Positions 44,873 through 52,891 of a stretch of 64,000 bases of DNA are shown here, one piece after another. Below the pieces are notes generated by a model. The model saw nothing but the letters and a program-made list of their open reading frames with translations. It had not been told where the DNA came from and ran no database searches. The position numbers were made by a program, and so were the translations under genes. Source of the stretch: Blastomonas fulva (GTDB lineage Bacteria; Pseudomonadota; Alphaproteobacteria; Sphingomonadales; Sphingomonadaceae); contig NZ_CP020083.1 of assembly GCF_003431825.1 (NCBI RefSeq), positions 3,820,501 through 3,884,500 on the forward strand, given 5' to 3'. Numbering within the stretch: the stretch's first letter is position 1; each line of letters starts with the position of its first letter.

Positions 44873-47488
44873 TCAGGAATTGAATTTACCAAGCGCGGTC
44901 ATCATCTGTTTGCGAACCGGCTCTGGATAAGTCGATACACTTTGTTCTATCTTGCGGAGATAGTTCCGCCCGCTTCCGCTCGAATTGAGGTACCCCAAGA
45001 CCTTGCTCGTGATGCCTGTATCAAGCGCTGCCCGCAAAAGTTCTGCGGGCTCCCAACTGGATTTGACGAAGGCGTCCACGATCCCGTCGCGCGCGGACTT
45101 GGCCCGGTCCCAATCCGTGAAGATGGCGATTGGCGCCATAAGAAAGGCGGCAAAAAGACCGAATGGATCGTCCGGGGAGCGCGTCTTTTTGGACAGGCGC
45201 GCGTGAACGACGGGAAATGCCGCCGCGACAAGAGCTCCCGCTGGCTCCTGCAGGCGCGCCAACCCATAAGCTAGGGCAGCATCGGCGCTGCGCACCATGG
45301 CCTCTGGATGTTTCCGGCGCGCTTCCCGAAGCAAAGCAGCCCAGCCATCATAGCCTTCGCGTCCGTATCCGCCCGAACGTCGCTCGGTTAGCCTCAAGGT
45401 CAACTCGTCAACCTTAGCAGCGAAACGACTTGAGGAAGTAGACCGTGCTATCGCGGCAACATTGCCGCCTACCTGCTTGGCGCTGAGCGCCGTCGAGGTC
45501 GCAGCAGACAATATCTTTCCGGCATCGGCCAACTCTAAAAGCGGCCCAACAAGGTCGGACGAGGTACGCGGATCGAGAGTGAGGAGTTGATCGAGGACAC
45601 TAATCGTGATTTCGATGCGCTCGCCGGCAGGAAGCTCGGGCAAGGCACGTCGCAGAATTGCCGCTGTGGACGCAGCATTCGCAGGCAGCAGGCGTAGGAC
45701 ACGTGCGAGTGAGGCCGAGGTCGCTGGCAGGCCGCCGATTGCCGCCTCAAGAAACGCGTCTTTCCTCCGTCCGCTGCGCAGTGTGTCGCGAAGGTCGGCG
45801 TCGGACCATTTGTTCATCAGTTCGACAAGAAGCGGTGACAGACGCTTGGGATCACGTTCCAGAGCATCGATCAGCCAAGTCGCTCCCGTGGCATCGCTGA
45901 CAAGCTGCAACAGGAGAAAGTTACCGTCCGATACCGGACGGGTTCCCAGCGCGAGATCCCGAAGCTTTTTCTGCGCGGCGACCGACCGGGATTGATCGAC
46001 GAGGACATTGAGCAGTTCCCCTCGTTTGGCGGCGGGGTTTGTCAAAGACGCTTCGGCGAGAAGTGGGAAATTCTCTTTCGGCGCATTCAAGAGCGCGACG
46101 CGCAGCAACGGAGCGGCGACCCCATGCATTGCGCCGCGAGCGATTCCTGCCGCGGATCTTATCGCGGCACGTTTGTCATCGGCCAAGACGGCAGCGAGAT
46201 ATTGCGACCGCGCCTTATCGCTATTCGAGGTAAGCGAGGCCGCAACAACAGTCGCAAAGGCGGTATTCTCGGCCATCAAGGACACGGTGGCCTCGGACGA
46301 CAGGTCTTGGAGAACCAAATTGAGGCTTTCTGGAGCAAGGTCCGCCAATCCTCGAGCAACAGCAGGTCGCAACAAGTGCGGAACGGGCAGGAGTACCCCT
46401 TCGGCCTTTCCCTCGGAGAGAATTTGGGGAGCCGAGCTGGCCAGCCGCCGCGCCGCCCTCAAGACTTCGCGGATGACCGAATAGGGCACGTCGGCACCGA
46501 ATTTGCGAACAAGCAGCTGAATAAATGCCCACTCCTCGGCTGGCTCCAAATCGTGGACGTGGCCGACTGCGCCGATCACCAACCGGGCGAAGTCCGGCAC
46601 ACTCCACGGGTTGCGCCCGAGCGAATTCAGCACGTCGAACATGCCAAGAATCGACTGCGGCGACTGATCCGCTTTGGATTTGAGATCCGACCAGATGAGC
46701 GCGAGACGTAGCGACGAGCCGTCACTGCGGCCCTCCGACGTCAGAGCACCGATATCGTCGAGGGCGCTGAGCTTCGGATGAGGGTCCAGGAAAATCTGGT
46801 TCGCAATCTGAAGCGTCCAGCTGTGCCTGGGCGCGGCAGGCTGGCGCGAGGCGCCAACTGTCCGCCCTACCCATTTTGCAAACCGAGACCGCGAATTTTC
46901 GGGCGCGAACACAAGATCGAATTCGCGATCGCTAAGCGATCTCGGCGCCAGCGCATACGTGCAGATTGCGAGAGTGGACCGCCGCGAGGGCCAGAGGGCT
47001 TCGAGCAGCCGCCCGGCAATCAGGTCGGTGCTTTCAAACCCAAAAGCGACGGTTGGCGCACCGCGTTCGAGAAACAACGCTTCGACGATTTCCGTAAGCT
47101 TCGCGTCTTGGAGCGGCGGCCATGTTCCCTCGTCAGTCGTATCGATCTCAACCTTATTCTCACTGATCGCACGATCGTCGAGCGAAGCGAGCAGCCCACG
47201 CAAGGGGATCGTCCCCCAAAGCGTCGCAGGAACAATCAGGCTGCGGGTAAAGACGGTGCCCGATCGCGGCGCGTCATGATCCTGCCACGTTCGCCCGGCG
47301 ACATGAAACTGCCCGCTCGGCAACGGGTAGATTGTCAGATATGGCTCGAAGCGTTCGCCCGGGCGAGGAGAGCCGCTGGCGTCGGACAGTTTGTCGACGA
47401 GATCCTGGTCGCGCGGTGAGAGCGCGATCGTCGATGCGAGCAATTGGTGGCCGCGCCTGTAACCATGCCATTGTTGATCGATTAGCAT
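44873..47488 (-). CDS. GAP1 (GTPase-associated protein 1) with GAP1-N1 domain
   Basis: 871 residues from ATG 47488, which overlaps the previous stop by one base (TGATG). The first about 130 residues match the GAP1-N1 pattern (IDQQWHGYRRGHQLLAS, FEPYLTIYPLPSGQFHVAGR, GTVFTRSLIVP). The remainder is a long alpha-helical, Ala/Leu-rich region consistent with the GAP1 middle and C-terminal domains. GAP1 proteins are found with double GTPases in predicted biological-conflict systems, probably as scaffold or sensor of the complex. It is the last gene of the operon. The biochemical role is unknown. Confidence 0.8.
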   Translation of the reverse strand: MLIDQQWHGYRRGHQLLASTIALSPRDQDLVDKLSDASGSPRPGERFEPYLTIYPLPSGQFHVAGRTWQDHDAPRSGTVFTRSLIVPATLWGTIPLRGLLASLDDRAISENKVEIDTTDEGTWPPLQDAKLTEIVEALFLERGAPTVAFGFESTDLIAGRLLEALWPSRRSTLAICTYALAPRSLSDREFDLVFAPENSRSRFAKWVGRTVGASRQPAAPRHSWTLQIANQIFLDPHPKLSALDDIGALTSEGRSDGSSLRLALIWSDLKSKADQSPQSILGMFDVLNSLGRNPWSVPDFARLVIGAVGHVHDLEPAEEWAFIQLLVRKFGADVPYSVIREVLRAARRLASSAPQILSEGKAEGVLLPVPHLLRPAVARGLADLAPESLNLVLQDLSSEATVSLMAENTAFATVVAASLTSNSDKARSQYLAAVLADDKRAAIRSAAGIARGAMHGVAAPLLRVALLNAPKENFPLLAEASLTNPAAKRGELLNVLVDQSRSVAAQKKLRDLALGTRPVSDGNFLLLQLVSDATGATWLIDALERDPKRLSPLLVELMNKWSDADLRDTLRSGRRKDAFLEAAIGGLPATSASLARVLRLLPANAASTAAILRRALPELPAGERIEITISVLDQLLTLDPRTSSDLVGPLLELADAGKILSAATSTALSAKQVGGNVAAIARSTSSSRFAAKVDELTLRLTERRSGGYGREGYDGWAALLREARRKHPEAMVRSADAALAYGLARLQEPAGALVAAAFPVVHARLSKKTRSPDDPFGLFAAFLMAPIAIFTDWDRAKSARDGIVDAFVKSSWEPAELLRAALDTGITSKVLGYLNSSGSGRNYLRKIEQSVSTYPEPVRKQMMTALGKFNS

Positions 47489-48348
47489 CAGTCTGGATTC
47501 GGAAATCGAAGCACCCACGAGATGGGGCGGGTGATGTCGCGGTCGGTTTGTACCTCGCTGGCAGTGGCGTCAACGATATATCCTCGCTCGACGATGTCAC
47601 CATCCAGATATTCCGCCTTGAACGTCTCGTCAGAAAGTTCTCCGCCGACCACGCTGGCGGCGAATATTCCGATTTCGAGACCGCGGGAGTTCGCTATCTT
47701 TCCTCCAAGCAAGGGATATTCGCGATCGAGAAACGCGCGCGGACCTGCCGCGCGTGTGTGAGCATCCAGCCGGTCCCAGGCCGTGATGACCAGTCCTACC
47801 CGCGGCGTTTCCCCATCGGAGCGATCGAGATTTTCGTCGAGCAATCGGAGAAATTCGCAGAGCATTACCTGCGTTGGCAGAGCAAACTGCCGTTCGTCCC
47901 CTTCGCCGACCAAGGCAAGCATCTCGGGAGCGTTGAGCCAGTCAAGAGGCGCCACATTCAGGTCCGACAATATGCGCACGAAGAGCAGCGCGCCGTTCGC
48001 AGCGCGGACACGGTCGAGCCACTCTTGGGAAATCTGGGCGGACTTTGCAATGTCGTCCCAGGTTTCGCCCGAAACGTCTGGCACCGACAGATGCGCTTCG
48101 CTGTCGTCAACCTTGCTGCGGATTTCTATCATGATTTCGCCGCTGAGCTCATCCGCGGTATTATGTGAGCGCGGTGCGAACTCACCCTTCATCAGGTAGT
48201 CGAGCGCATCCTCGATGTAGCGCATGTCGTCGGGCAGGCGCGTTGCGACGAGAGCGCCATCGCCATCGCGAAAGTGCGCGACGAGCCGCGCGAGATAATT
48301 GGTCTTTCCAGTGTCGGGTCCGCCGACCAGGATGATGCTTTTGGTCAT
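47488..48348 (-). CDS. Double-GTPase-type protein 1 (TRAFAC-like)
   Basis: 286 residues. P-loop GGPDTGKT (9-16), G3-like VPDVSGE (89-95) and a G4-like ITAWDRLD (178-185) mark a GTPase-fold NTPase of the DO-GTPase1 kind. It overlaps the upstream GTPase gene by four bases (ATGA) and the downstream GAP1 gene by one base. The two GTPases most likely pair. Nucleotide specificity is uncertain because the G4 motif is not a canonical NKxD. Confidence 0.78.
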   Translation of the reverse strand: MTKSIILVGGPDTGKTNYLARLVAHFRDGDGALVATRLPDDMRYIEDALDYLMKGEFAPRSHNTADELSGEIMIEIRSKVDDSEAHLSVPDVSGETWDDIAKSAQISQEWLDRVRAANGALLFVRILSDLNVAPLDWLNAPEMLALVGEGDERQFALPTQVMLCEFLRLLDENLDRSDGETPRVGLVITAWDRLDAHTRAAGPRAFLDREYPLLGGKIANSRGLEIGIFAASVVGGELSDETFKAEYLDGDIVERGYIVDATASEVQTDRDITRPISWVLRFPNPD

Positions 48349-49337
48349 GGTCGCGGCTCGCTGTTGGCGTAACGCAGGATGAAACGCGATGCGACCGGCT
48401 CCTTGCTGGCCCAGGTGACCGGCCGCTTGCTTGGCTGAGGCAGAGATTCCGAAATGAGCGCCGCGATACCAAGGCCCACCGGAACTTTGCCCTCGCCCGG
48501 AAAGGAGGAGATCTCCAGAATGTCGACGGCGGTTGCAACGCCGTCGAATATCGCTTCGAGATTCCGCTTCGTCTTCTCCGGCAGCGCGCCGAGATCGGCG
48601 TGCGTCACGACGATTTTGATAGGAGGCATGCCATCCACCATCATCTCAACGAGGCGCCGAAGCAGCGATTTTGCGCGGCTGATTGCGCGCATCCTTTGCG
48701 CTGGCTGCCGGAGCTCCATCCCGTTGACGAAGAGCCAGATCACATCGGCCGAATGCAGAAAGTCGAGGCGGTCGACGTGCTTGGTTTCGATCAGCGCGTC
48801 GCTCCACTCGCCCGGAAGATCCGGAATGATGAAGTCGATGAGGCCGCCGCTCTCCTGCTTCATTTGAAAATGGAGGAAACCTGCCGAACGACCATCGGTC
48901 TGCTCGGTCCGCGCCGTCATTTCATCTGGCGGAGCGGGGCCCCAGCGCCGCGCACCCTGTGTGATCTCCTCAAGTGCCATAAGTGTCAGGCTGTCGGCAT
49001 ATTGGAAGCCCTCGAGCTTTCCGTGCGCCAGGAGCAGGTAAAGACTTACCAAGGCAGCGGTCTTGCCCGCGGCCGGCGTTCCGAGGACGCCAACCAACTG
49101 CATCCGCCGCATCGCCATGAGATCGCGGACATCGTCGATGTCCAGCGACAGACTGCCCCAAAGACGTGGCCGCTCGGTCGGCGCTTCGAGTACCGGCGAT
49201 GTATGATCGTCGTCCTTGCGGCCGCCAGCTGCATCGACGTCTCGAATTCGGAATTCGCAAGTATCGCGATCATTCTCGAGCACGCAAATGCCCGTGTCGC
49301 CAACCGTGCATCCTTCCTGTCGGCATCCGCTTGACAT
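48345..49337 (-). CDS. Double-GTPase-type protein 2 with N-terminal four-Cys motif
   Basis: 330 residues from ATG 49337, one base after the GASH stop. An N-terminal zinc-binding-like motif uses Cys5, Cys10, Cys18 and Cys27 (SSGCRQEGC, GICVL, DTCEF). It is followed by P-loop GTPAAGKT (86-93), G3-like IPDLPGEW (161-168) and G4-like VVTHADLG (243-250). This matches the DO-GTPase2 family, whose members commonly begin with such a Cys cluster. It presumably acts as a switch coupled to its partner GTPase and GAP1. Confidence 0.78.
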   Translation of the reverse strand: MSSGCRQEGCTVGDTGICVLENDRDTCEFRIRDVDAAGGRKDDDHTSPVLEAPTERPRLWGSLSLDIDDVRDLMAMRRMQLVGVLGTPAAGKTAALVSLYLLLAHGKLEGFQYADSLTLMALEEITQGARRWGPAPPDEMTARTEQTDGRSAGFLHFQMKQESGGLIDFIIPDLPGEWSDALIETKHVDRLDFLHSADVIWLFVNGMELRQPAQRMRAISRAKSLLRRLVEMMVDGMPPIKIVVTHADLGALPEKTKRNLEAIFDGVATAVDILEISSFPGEGKVPVGLGIAALISESLPQPSKRPVTWASKEPVASRFILRYANSEPRP

Positions 49338-49338
49338 A

Positions 49339-50349
49339 TTATATCTTCGCGGCTGGCGTCTGGCAGAGATTGGCGAGCCCGGCTTCAAGGAGCGCCCTCG
49401 CGGCCCACTCGTCGCCAGTGATATCCGCCCCGCCTTCACCGGCTCCGCTCGCGATTGCGGTCAGGAGAAGGAAGACCTCAGGGCATTGATCGACGAGGAC
49501 CCGCCCCGGTATCTTTTCCGCCAGCGGCTCGCGATGGTCGCCCAATCGTTTGAGCAGTGTCGAAAGAGGAAGCGGCTCGACTTCGGCGACGCCCGCCAGC
49601 GTGAGGCTACGATGCGCGCTCGCGGGAAGTCGACGCATGAGAATGCCAAGTTCCATTCCCCGAACGACGCCGCGAACACTCGCCTCCAGTCCTTCATAGG
49701 CTTTATGCAGCACCGGGCTGCGCCCGCCCTGCGCCCACCAGGCAATATCGAGTTCCTCTCGATCGAGGACGGCATTGTGCTGGAGCGCCTGGATTGCGAT
49801 GGCAGCGGCCGCAAGTGCTTTGGCAACTTGCCCGAGATCGTCCTCGCCTGCCGCCGGGATGTCCGCAAACACACGCCGTTCGCGGCTATCTTCGGCCCGG
49901 CGAAGGCACCAATCGCGTGCGAACTCGAGCACATCTTGGCGGAGCTGCTCGATCTTGGGTTCGGCGAGCGCAGCTTGGCCGGCGAGTGCGGACCAGAGTG
50001 CGGCGGCGAGGATGTCGTTCCGGCTAACAGTAGCCGTCGTGTCCCGCCCTTCCAGTACCTCGAACACGCCTGCCGCAGCGATGACAACCACTTCGAGCTC
50101 GCGCTCTTCGCGAATGAACGAAGGGGCGTGCTTCTTTATCGCCTCGGCAACAATCGCCCCGAGAGGATCGGGGACCGACCCCGATACGAACGACCGCGCA
50201 ATCGAGGCACCAAGCTTTACAAGATCGGTAACTCCGGCGGTCTTGCGAAGCTGGGAGGCGACCTCCTTGGCTGCGGCCTTTCGCTTGGTAACGCTTTCGT
50301 CCGCCGGCGACGGATCAAAGATTCGCATATATTTTGCAAGGTCAGCCAT
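49339..50349 (-). CDS. GASH (GTPase-associated system all-helical) protein
   Basis: 336 residues from ATG 50349 (MADLAKYMRIFDP), overlapping the metallophosphoesterase stop by eight bases. The sequence is helical throughout, with no catalytic motif, no Cys cluster and no membrane segment. The N-terminal RIFDPSPADESVTKRKAA and central helices fit the GASH domain annotated in GTPase-associated systems. It probably connects the effector enzyme to the GTPases. The family call rests on pattern and context. Confidence 0.7.
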   Translation of the reverse strand: MADLAKYMRIFDPSPADESVTKRKAAAKEVASQLRKTAGVTDLVKLGASIARSFVSGSVPDPLGAIVAEAIKKHAPSFIREERELEVVVIAAAGVFEVLEGRDTTATVSRNDILAAALWSALAGQAALAEPKIEQLRQDVLEFARDWCLRRAEDSRERRVFADIPAAGEDDLGQVAKALAAAAIAIQALQHNAVLDREELDIAWWAQGGRSPVLHKAYEGLEASVRGVVRGMELGILMRRLPASAHRSLTLAGVAEVEPLPLSTLLKRLGDHREPLAEKIPGRVLVDQCPEVFLLLTAIASGAGEGGADITGDEWAARALLEAGLANLCQTPAAKI

Positions 50350-51670
50350 TCGCACCCCCATCTTCGTCCTTTTTGTTCAGCTCATCCAGCCTGTTGCGCA
50401 TCATATGGGCCTTGCCGTCGCGGATAGCACGATCGAACAGAATGCGCTCATTCCCGTGCGAAAGCGGCTTGTCCCAATTGTCCGGGATCGCGCCGACCTC
50501 GACTAGAAGCCGGAGCCGTTCGGCAGCCGTCAGGTCGCGAAAAAAGCGCAGTATGATGTCAGAATATTCCGCAGGGATATCCCCCATACCGATCGTCCCG
50601 TCCGAGGCTTCCTGCAAGATTACCGGCGCTTCGTCCGCTTCGGCAAGCGCAAAGCCCTCGCCAGCGACCGGTTTAGGCGCCTCGCGAAATCGCGGCGACG
50701 CAAGCACGACCGATGTCGCATCGGGATCGAGACGCGTCGCGTCCTCCTCGAACTCCATTCTTTCGTTCGACCAGCAGCGTGGGTGGATGGTGACGGCGAG
50801 TGCATCTTCTGCTTCGTTCCAACCGAACTCGATGAAGTTAAAGGTGTAGGTATAATCCTCATCAGACCAAGGGGGAACGGTGGCGCCGGCTTCTATTGTC
50901 AGAAGGTCGGCTCCTTCGAAGACCTTCTCGACGCGAGCCGACGGATTATGCTCGTGGCCCGTCACGAGCACGCGCGCACGCGATCGGACATATTGCGCTG
51001 CCTCGGCTGCGTCGGCCATCCATTTCAGCGGATGATGCGCCAGAACGACGAGTTCCTCGCCCGACGTCCGAGGCAGGACGCGTTGGCGTTCGCCCAACAG
51101 CAACTTGCCCTCGACATCATTCTTCGAGCAGGCGAGCGCCGTGTTGAGCCCGACGATCCGGATGTGACGGCCCGGTGCCAGCTCAATTAGGCGGTCACCC
51201 GCGCCGCCACCATTCTTGTCGAGGGGGCAATTATAGGCTTCAGAGAATTCGCTGTACGCATGGAAGCGCTTGTAGAGCAGTTCGCGATCATTTTCGTCGC
51301 GCAGGAAGACATTGAGTTTCGTCTCGCCTGCTTCTTCAACTTCCTTGAGCAGGTAGGCACCCGCAGAGGAAATCTGACCCCGGTCGATATCGTGGTTGCC
51401 GGGTACGACCTGAACATCCGATCGCTCGCAGCCGATGGCGATAGTCAGGCGATCAAGCCACTTGCCCGCCTGCCGATATTCCTCTTCGGTACCGCTGTAA
51501 GCGATATCGCCGGTCACCATGACGCCCGAGATGCGCTTCGGAGCGATGGCGGCGGAGAAGACAGCCACGTCGTCCAGCAATCTTTCGCGGACATCCTCGT
51601 GCACGTAGAAGAGTGTGCCCTTCTCCTGTCCGAAATGAATATCGGATAGGTGAATCAATATCACCGACAT
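50342..51670 (-). CDS. Calcineurin-like metallophosphoesterase of the GTPase-associated system
   Basis: 442 residues, first gene of the operon. The metal-binding motifs are in order and intact: HLSDIHFG (Asp10, His12), VTGDIAYSG (Asp55), VPGNHDID (91-94), VLAHHPLKW (about 210-217) and VTGHEHNPS (238-241). It is therefore a dinuclear phosphodiesterase or nuclease. Residues about 379-430 form a separate short helical module (ILRFFRDLTAAERLRLLVEV, then NERILFDRAIRDGK) resembling effector-associated adaptor domains. It is the most likely toxic output of the system (inference). Confidence 0.85.
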   Translation of the reverse strand: MSVILIHLSDIHFGQEKGTLFYVHEDVRERLLDDVAVFSAAIAPKRISGVMVTGDIAYSGTEEEYRQAGKWLDRLTIAIGCERSDVQVVPGNHDIDRGQISSAGAYLLKEVEEAGETKLNVFLRDENDRELLYKRFHAYSEFSEAYNCPLDKNGGGAGDRLIELAPGRHIRIVGLNTALACSKNDVEGKLLLGERQRVLPRTSGEELVVLAHHPLKWMADAAEAAQYVRSRARVLVTGHEHNPSARVEKVFEGADLLTIEAGATVPPWSDEDYTYTFNFIEFGWNEAEDALAVTIHPRCWSNERMEFEEDATRLDPDATSVVLASPRFREAPKPVAGEGFALAEADEAPVILQEASDGTIGMGDIPAEYSDIILRFFRDLTAAERLRLLVEVGAIPDNWDKPLSHGNERILFDRAIRDGKAHMMRNRLDELNKKDEDGGANG

Positions 51671-52171
51671 ATTTGACTACCGTGCTGACCGCGCGGGTAG
51701 GAATACCCTCACGGAATGGCTAAAGCCCGCCACCATAGCGCCTTATCGACCCGGCGCAATCGCTCTGTGCGCGAATCCCTACAGAAACGAACAAAAATGG
51801 TTCAGAGTAGATCATAGATCGGAAGGAAGAATCGCATCCATCAATGGCATTAGGTGACGGAAGCTCTAGCTCGCCTAGTATTCAGGTCGCGTATTCAGAA
51901 AATGTAGAGCCACGACTGTTCTGTTCGTTGTTCCAATTATCCCACATGCTGCGAAATGTGGCTTCCGTTTAATGGTGTGACCTGTCCGCACTTTCTGCAA
52001 CCGAAGCTAGACTAAAGCTGCACCCGCGTCCAAATCGAATGGCAGCTTTCGAGCAGAATGTAATTGAGGCCGGAACGGCAAACATGAGGGCGCAAAGCTG
52101 CCGTAGGCTCTCCAATGCTGGGCATCAGGTTACGGCCTTTGAGACCCAGTTTTGACTTCAAGTAGGGCAAT
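51671..52171. other. 500-base gene-free region before the conflict operon
   Basis: No supported gene. It must hold the promoter of the minus-strand operon starting at 51670 and the 3' end of the DUF6118 transcript. The composition is less GC-rich than its neighbours near 51780-51960. No operator-like repeat or terminator stood out. Confidence 0.4.
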
Positions 52172-52882
52172 TCAGTAGTCTCGTGCCCCTACCTCAACTG
52201 TGCAGCCGACGCTTCTGAGGTTCCGGTCTGCGGCGCGGCTGGCGCATCTCCGGATGGCGCCGCTGTTTGCCTCCGACAATCTTGCCGCGACCTGGATTGC
52301 ATTCCAGCGCTCAGGATCGGTGATCAAAAGCAGCCGCTCCCCTGCCTCCCAGCCGTTACGACGCAATGCCGACATTGCCCGCTTTTCAGGCCACAGCCAG
52401 CGTTCTGGCACAACCCAGTCGATCGCAGGCAGGATGATCGCTCCGCCCATTGTACCCAGTACAATAGCTACGCCAGCAGCCACGGCAAGCCACTGGTTCT
52501 GCTGCCGCACCGTTCGCAGCGAGCCGATCATTTTGGCCAGCGCGCTGATCGCATTCTGAAGATTGCTCTGCGCAGCTGCCAGAGCCAGATCGGCATCCTT
52601 GCGGACCTGCTGCGCCCCTGCCTCGATCTGCCGACCTATCAGCTCGGGTGTCAGCACCAGCGCAGGCTTGTGCGCCAACGCATCGATCGCCACCCGCAGG
52701 TCTTCGCAGCTCTGATGGATCAAGGCGAGATCCTCGCTGTAATCCCGCCCTAGCAGATCCTGCTGCCGCTCAGCAAACCCATCGACTGCAGCCGTGACGC
52801 CCGCCAGCCGCCGCGCGACAGCGTCCAGCGCCTGCTCAATCGGGATTTCGTCGGGGTCGGGATCAATATCGGCATCGTCCAT
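52172..52882 (-). CDS. DUF6118 family membrane-associated protein
   Basis: 236 residues. An acidic N-terminus and helical coiled-coil-like region (about 15-125) precede one membrane helix (LAVAAGVAIVLGTMGGAIIL, about 131-150) and a C-terminal domain (WLWPEKRAMSALRRNGW) that may be periplasmic. DUF6118 genes typically follow traA in sphingomonad mobile elements, and here the start lies nine bases after the TraA stop, so the two are co-transcribed. A role in mating or relaxosome positioning at the membrane is inference. Confidence 0.7.
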   Translation of the reverse strand: MDDADIDPDPDEIPIEQALDAVARRLAGVTAAVDGFAERQQDLLGRDYSEDLALIHQSCEDLRVAIDALAHKPALVLTPELIGRQIEAGAQQVRKDADLALAAAQSNLQNAISALAKMIGSLRTVRQQNQWLAVAAGVAIVLGTMGGAIILPAIDWVVPERWLWPEKRAMSALRRNGWEAGERLLLITDPERWNAIQVAARLSEANSGAIRRCASRAADRNLRSVGCTVEVGARDY

Positions 52883-52891
52883 CCCGCATGG

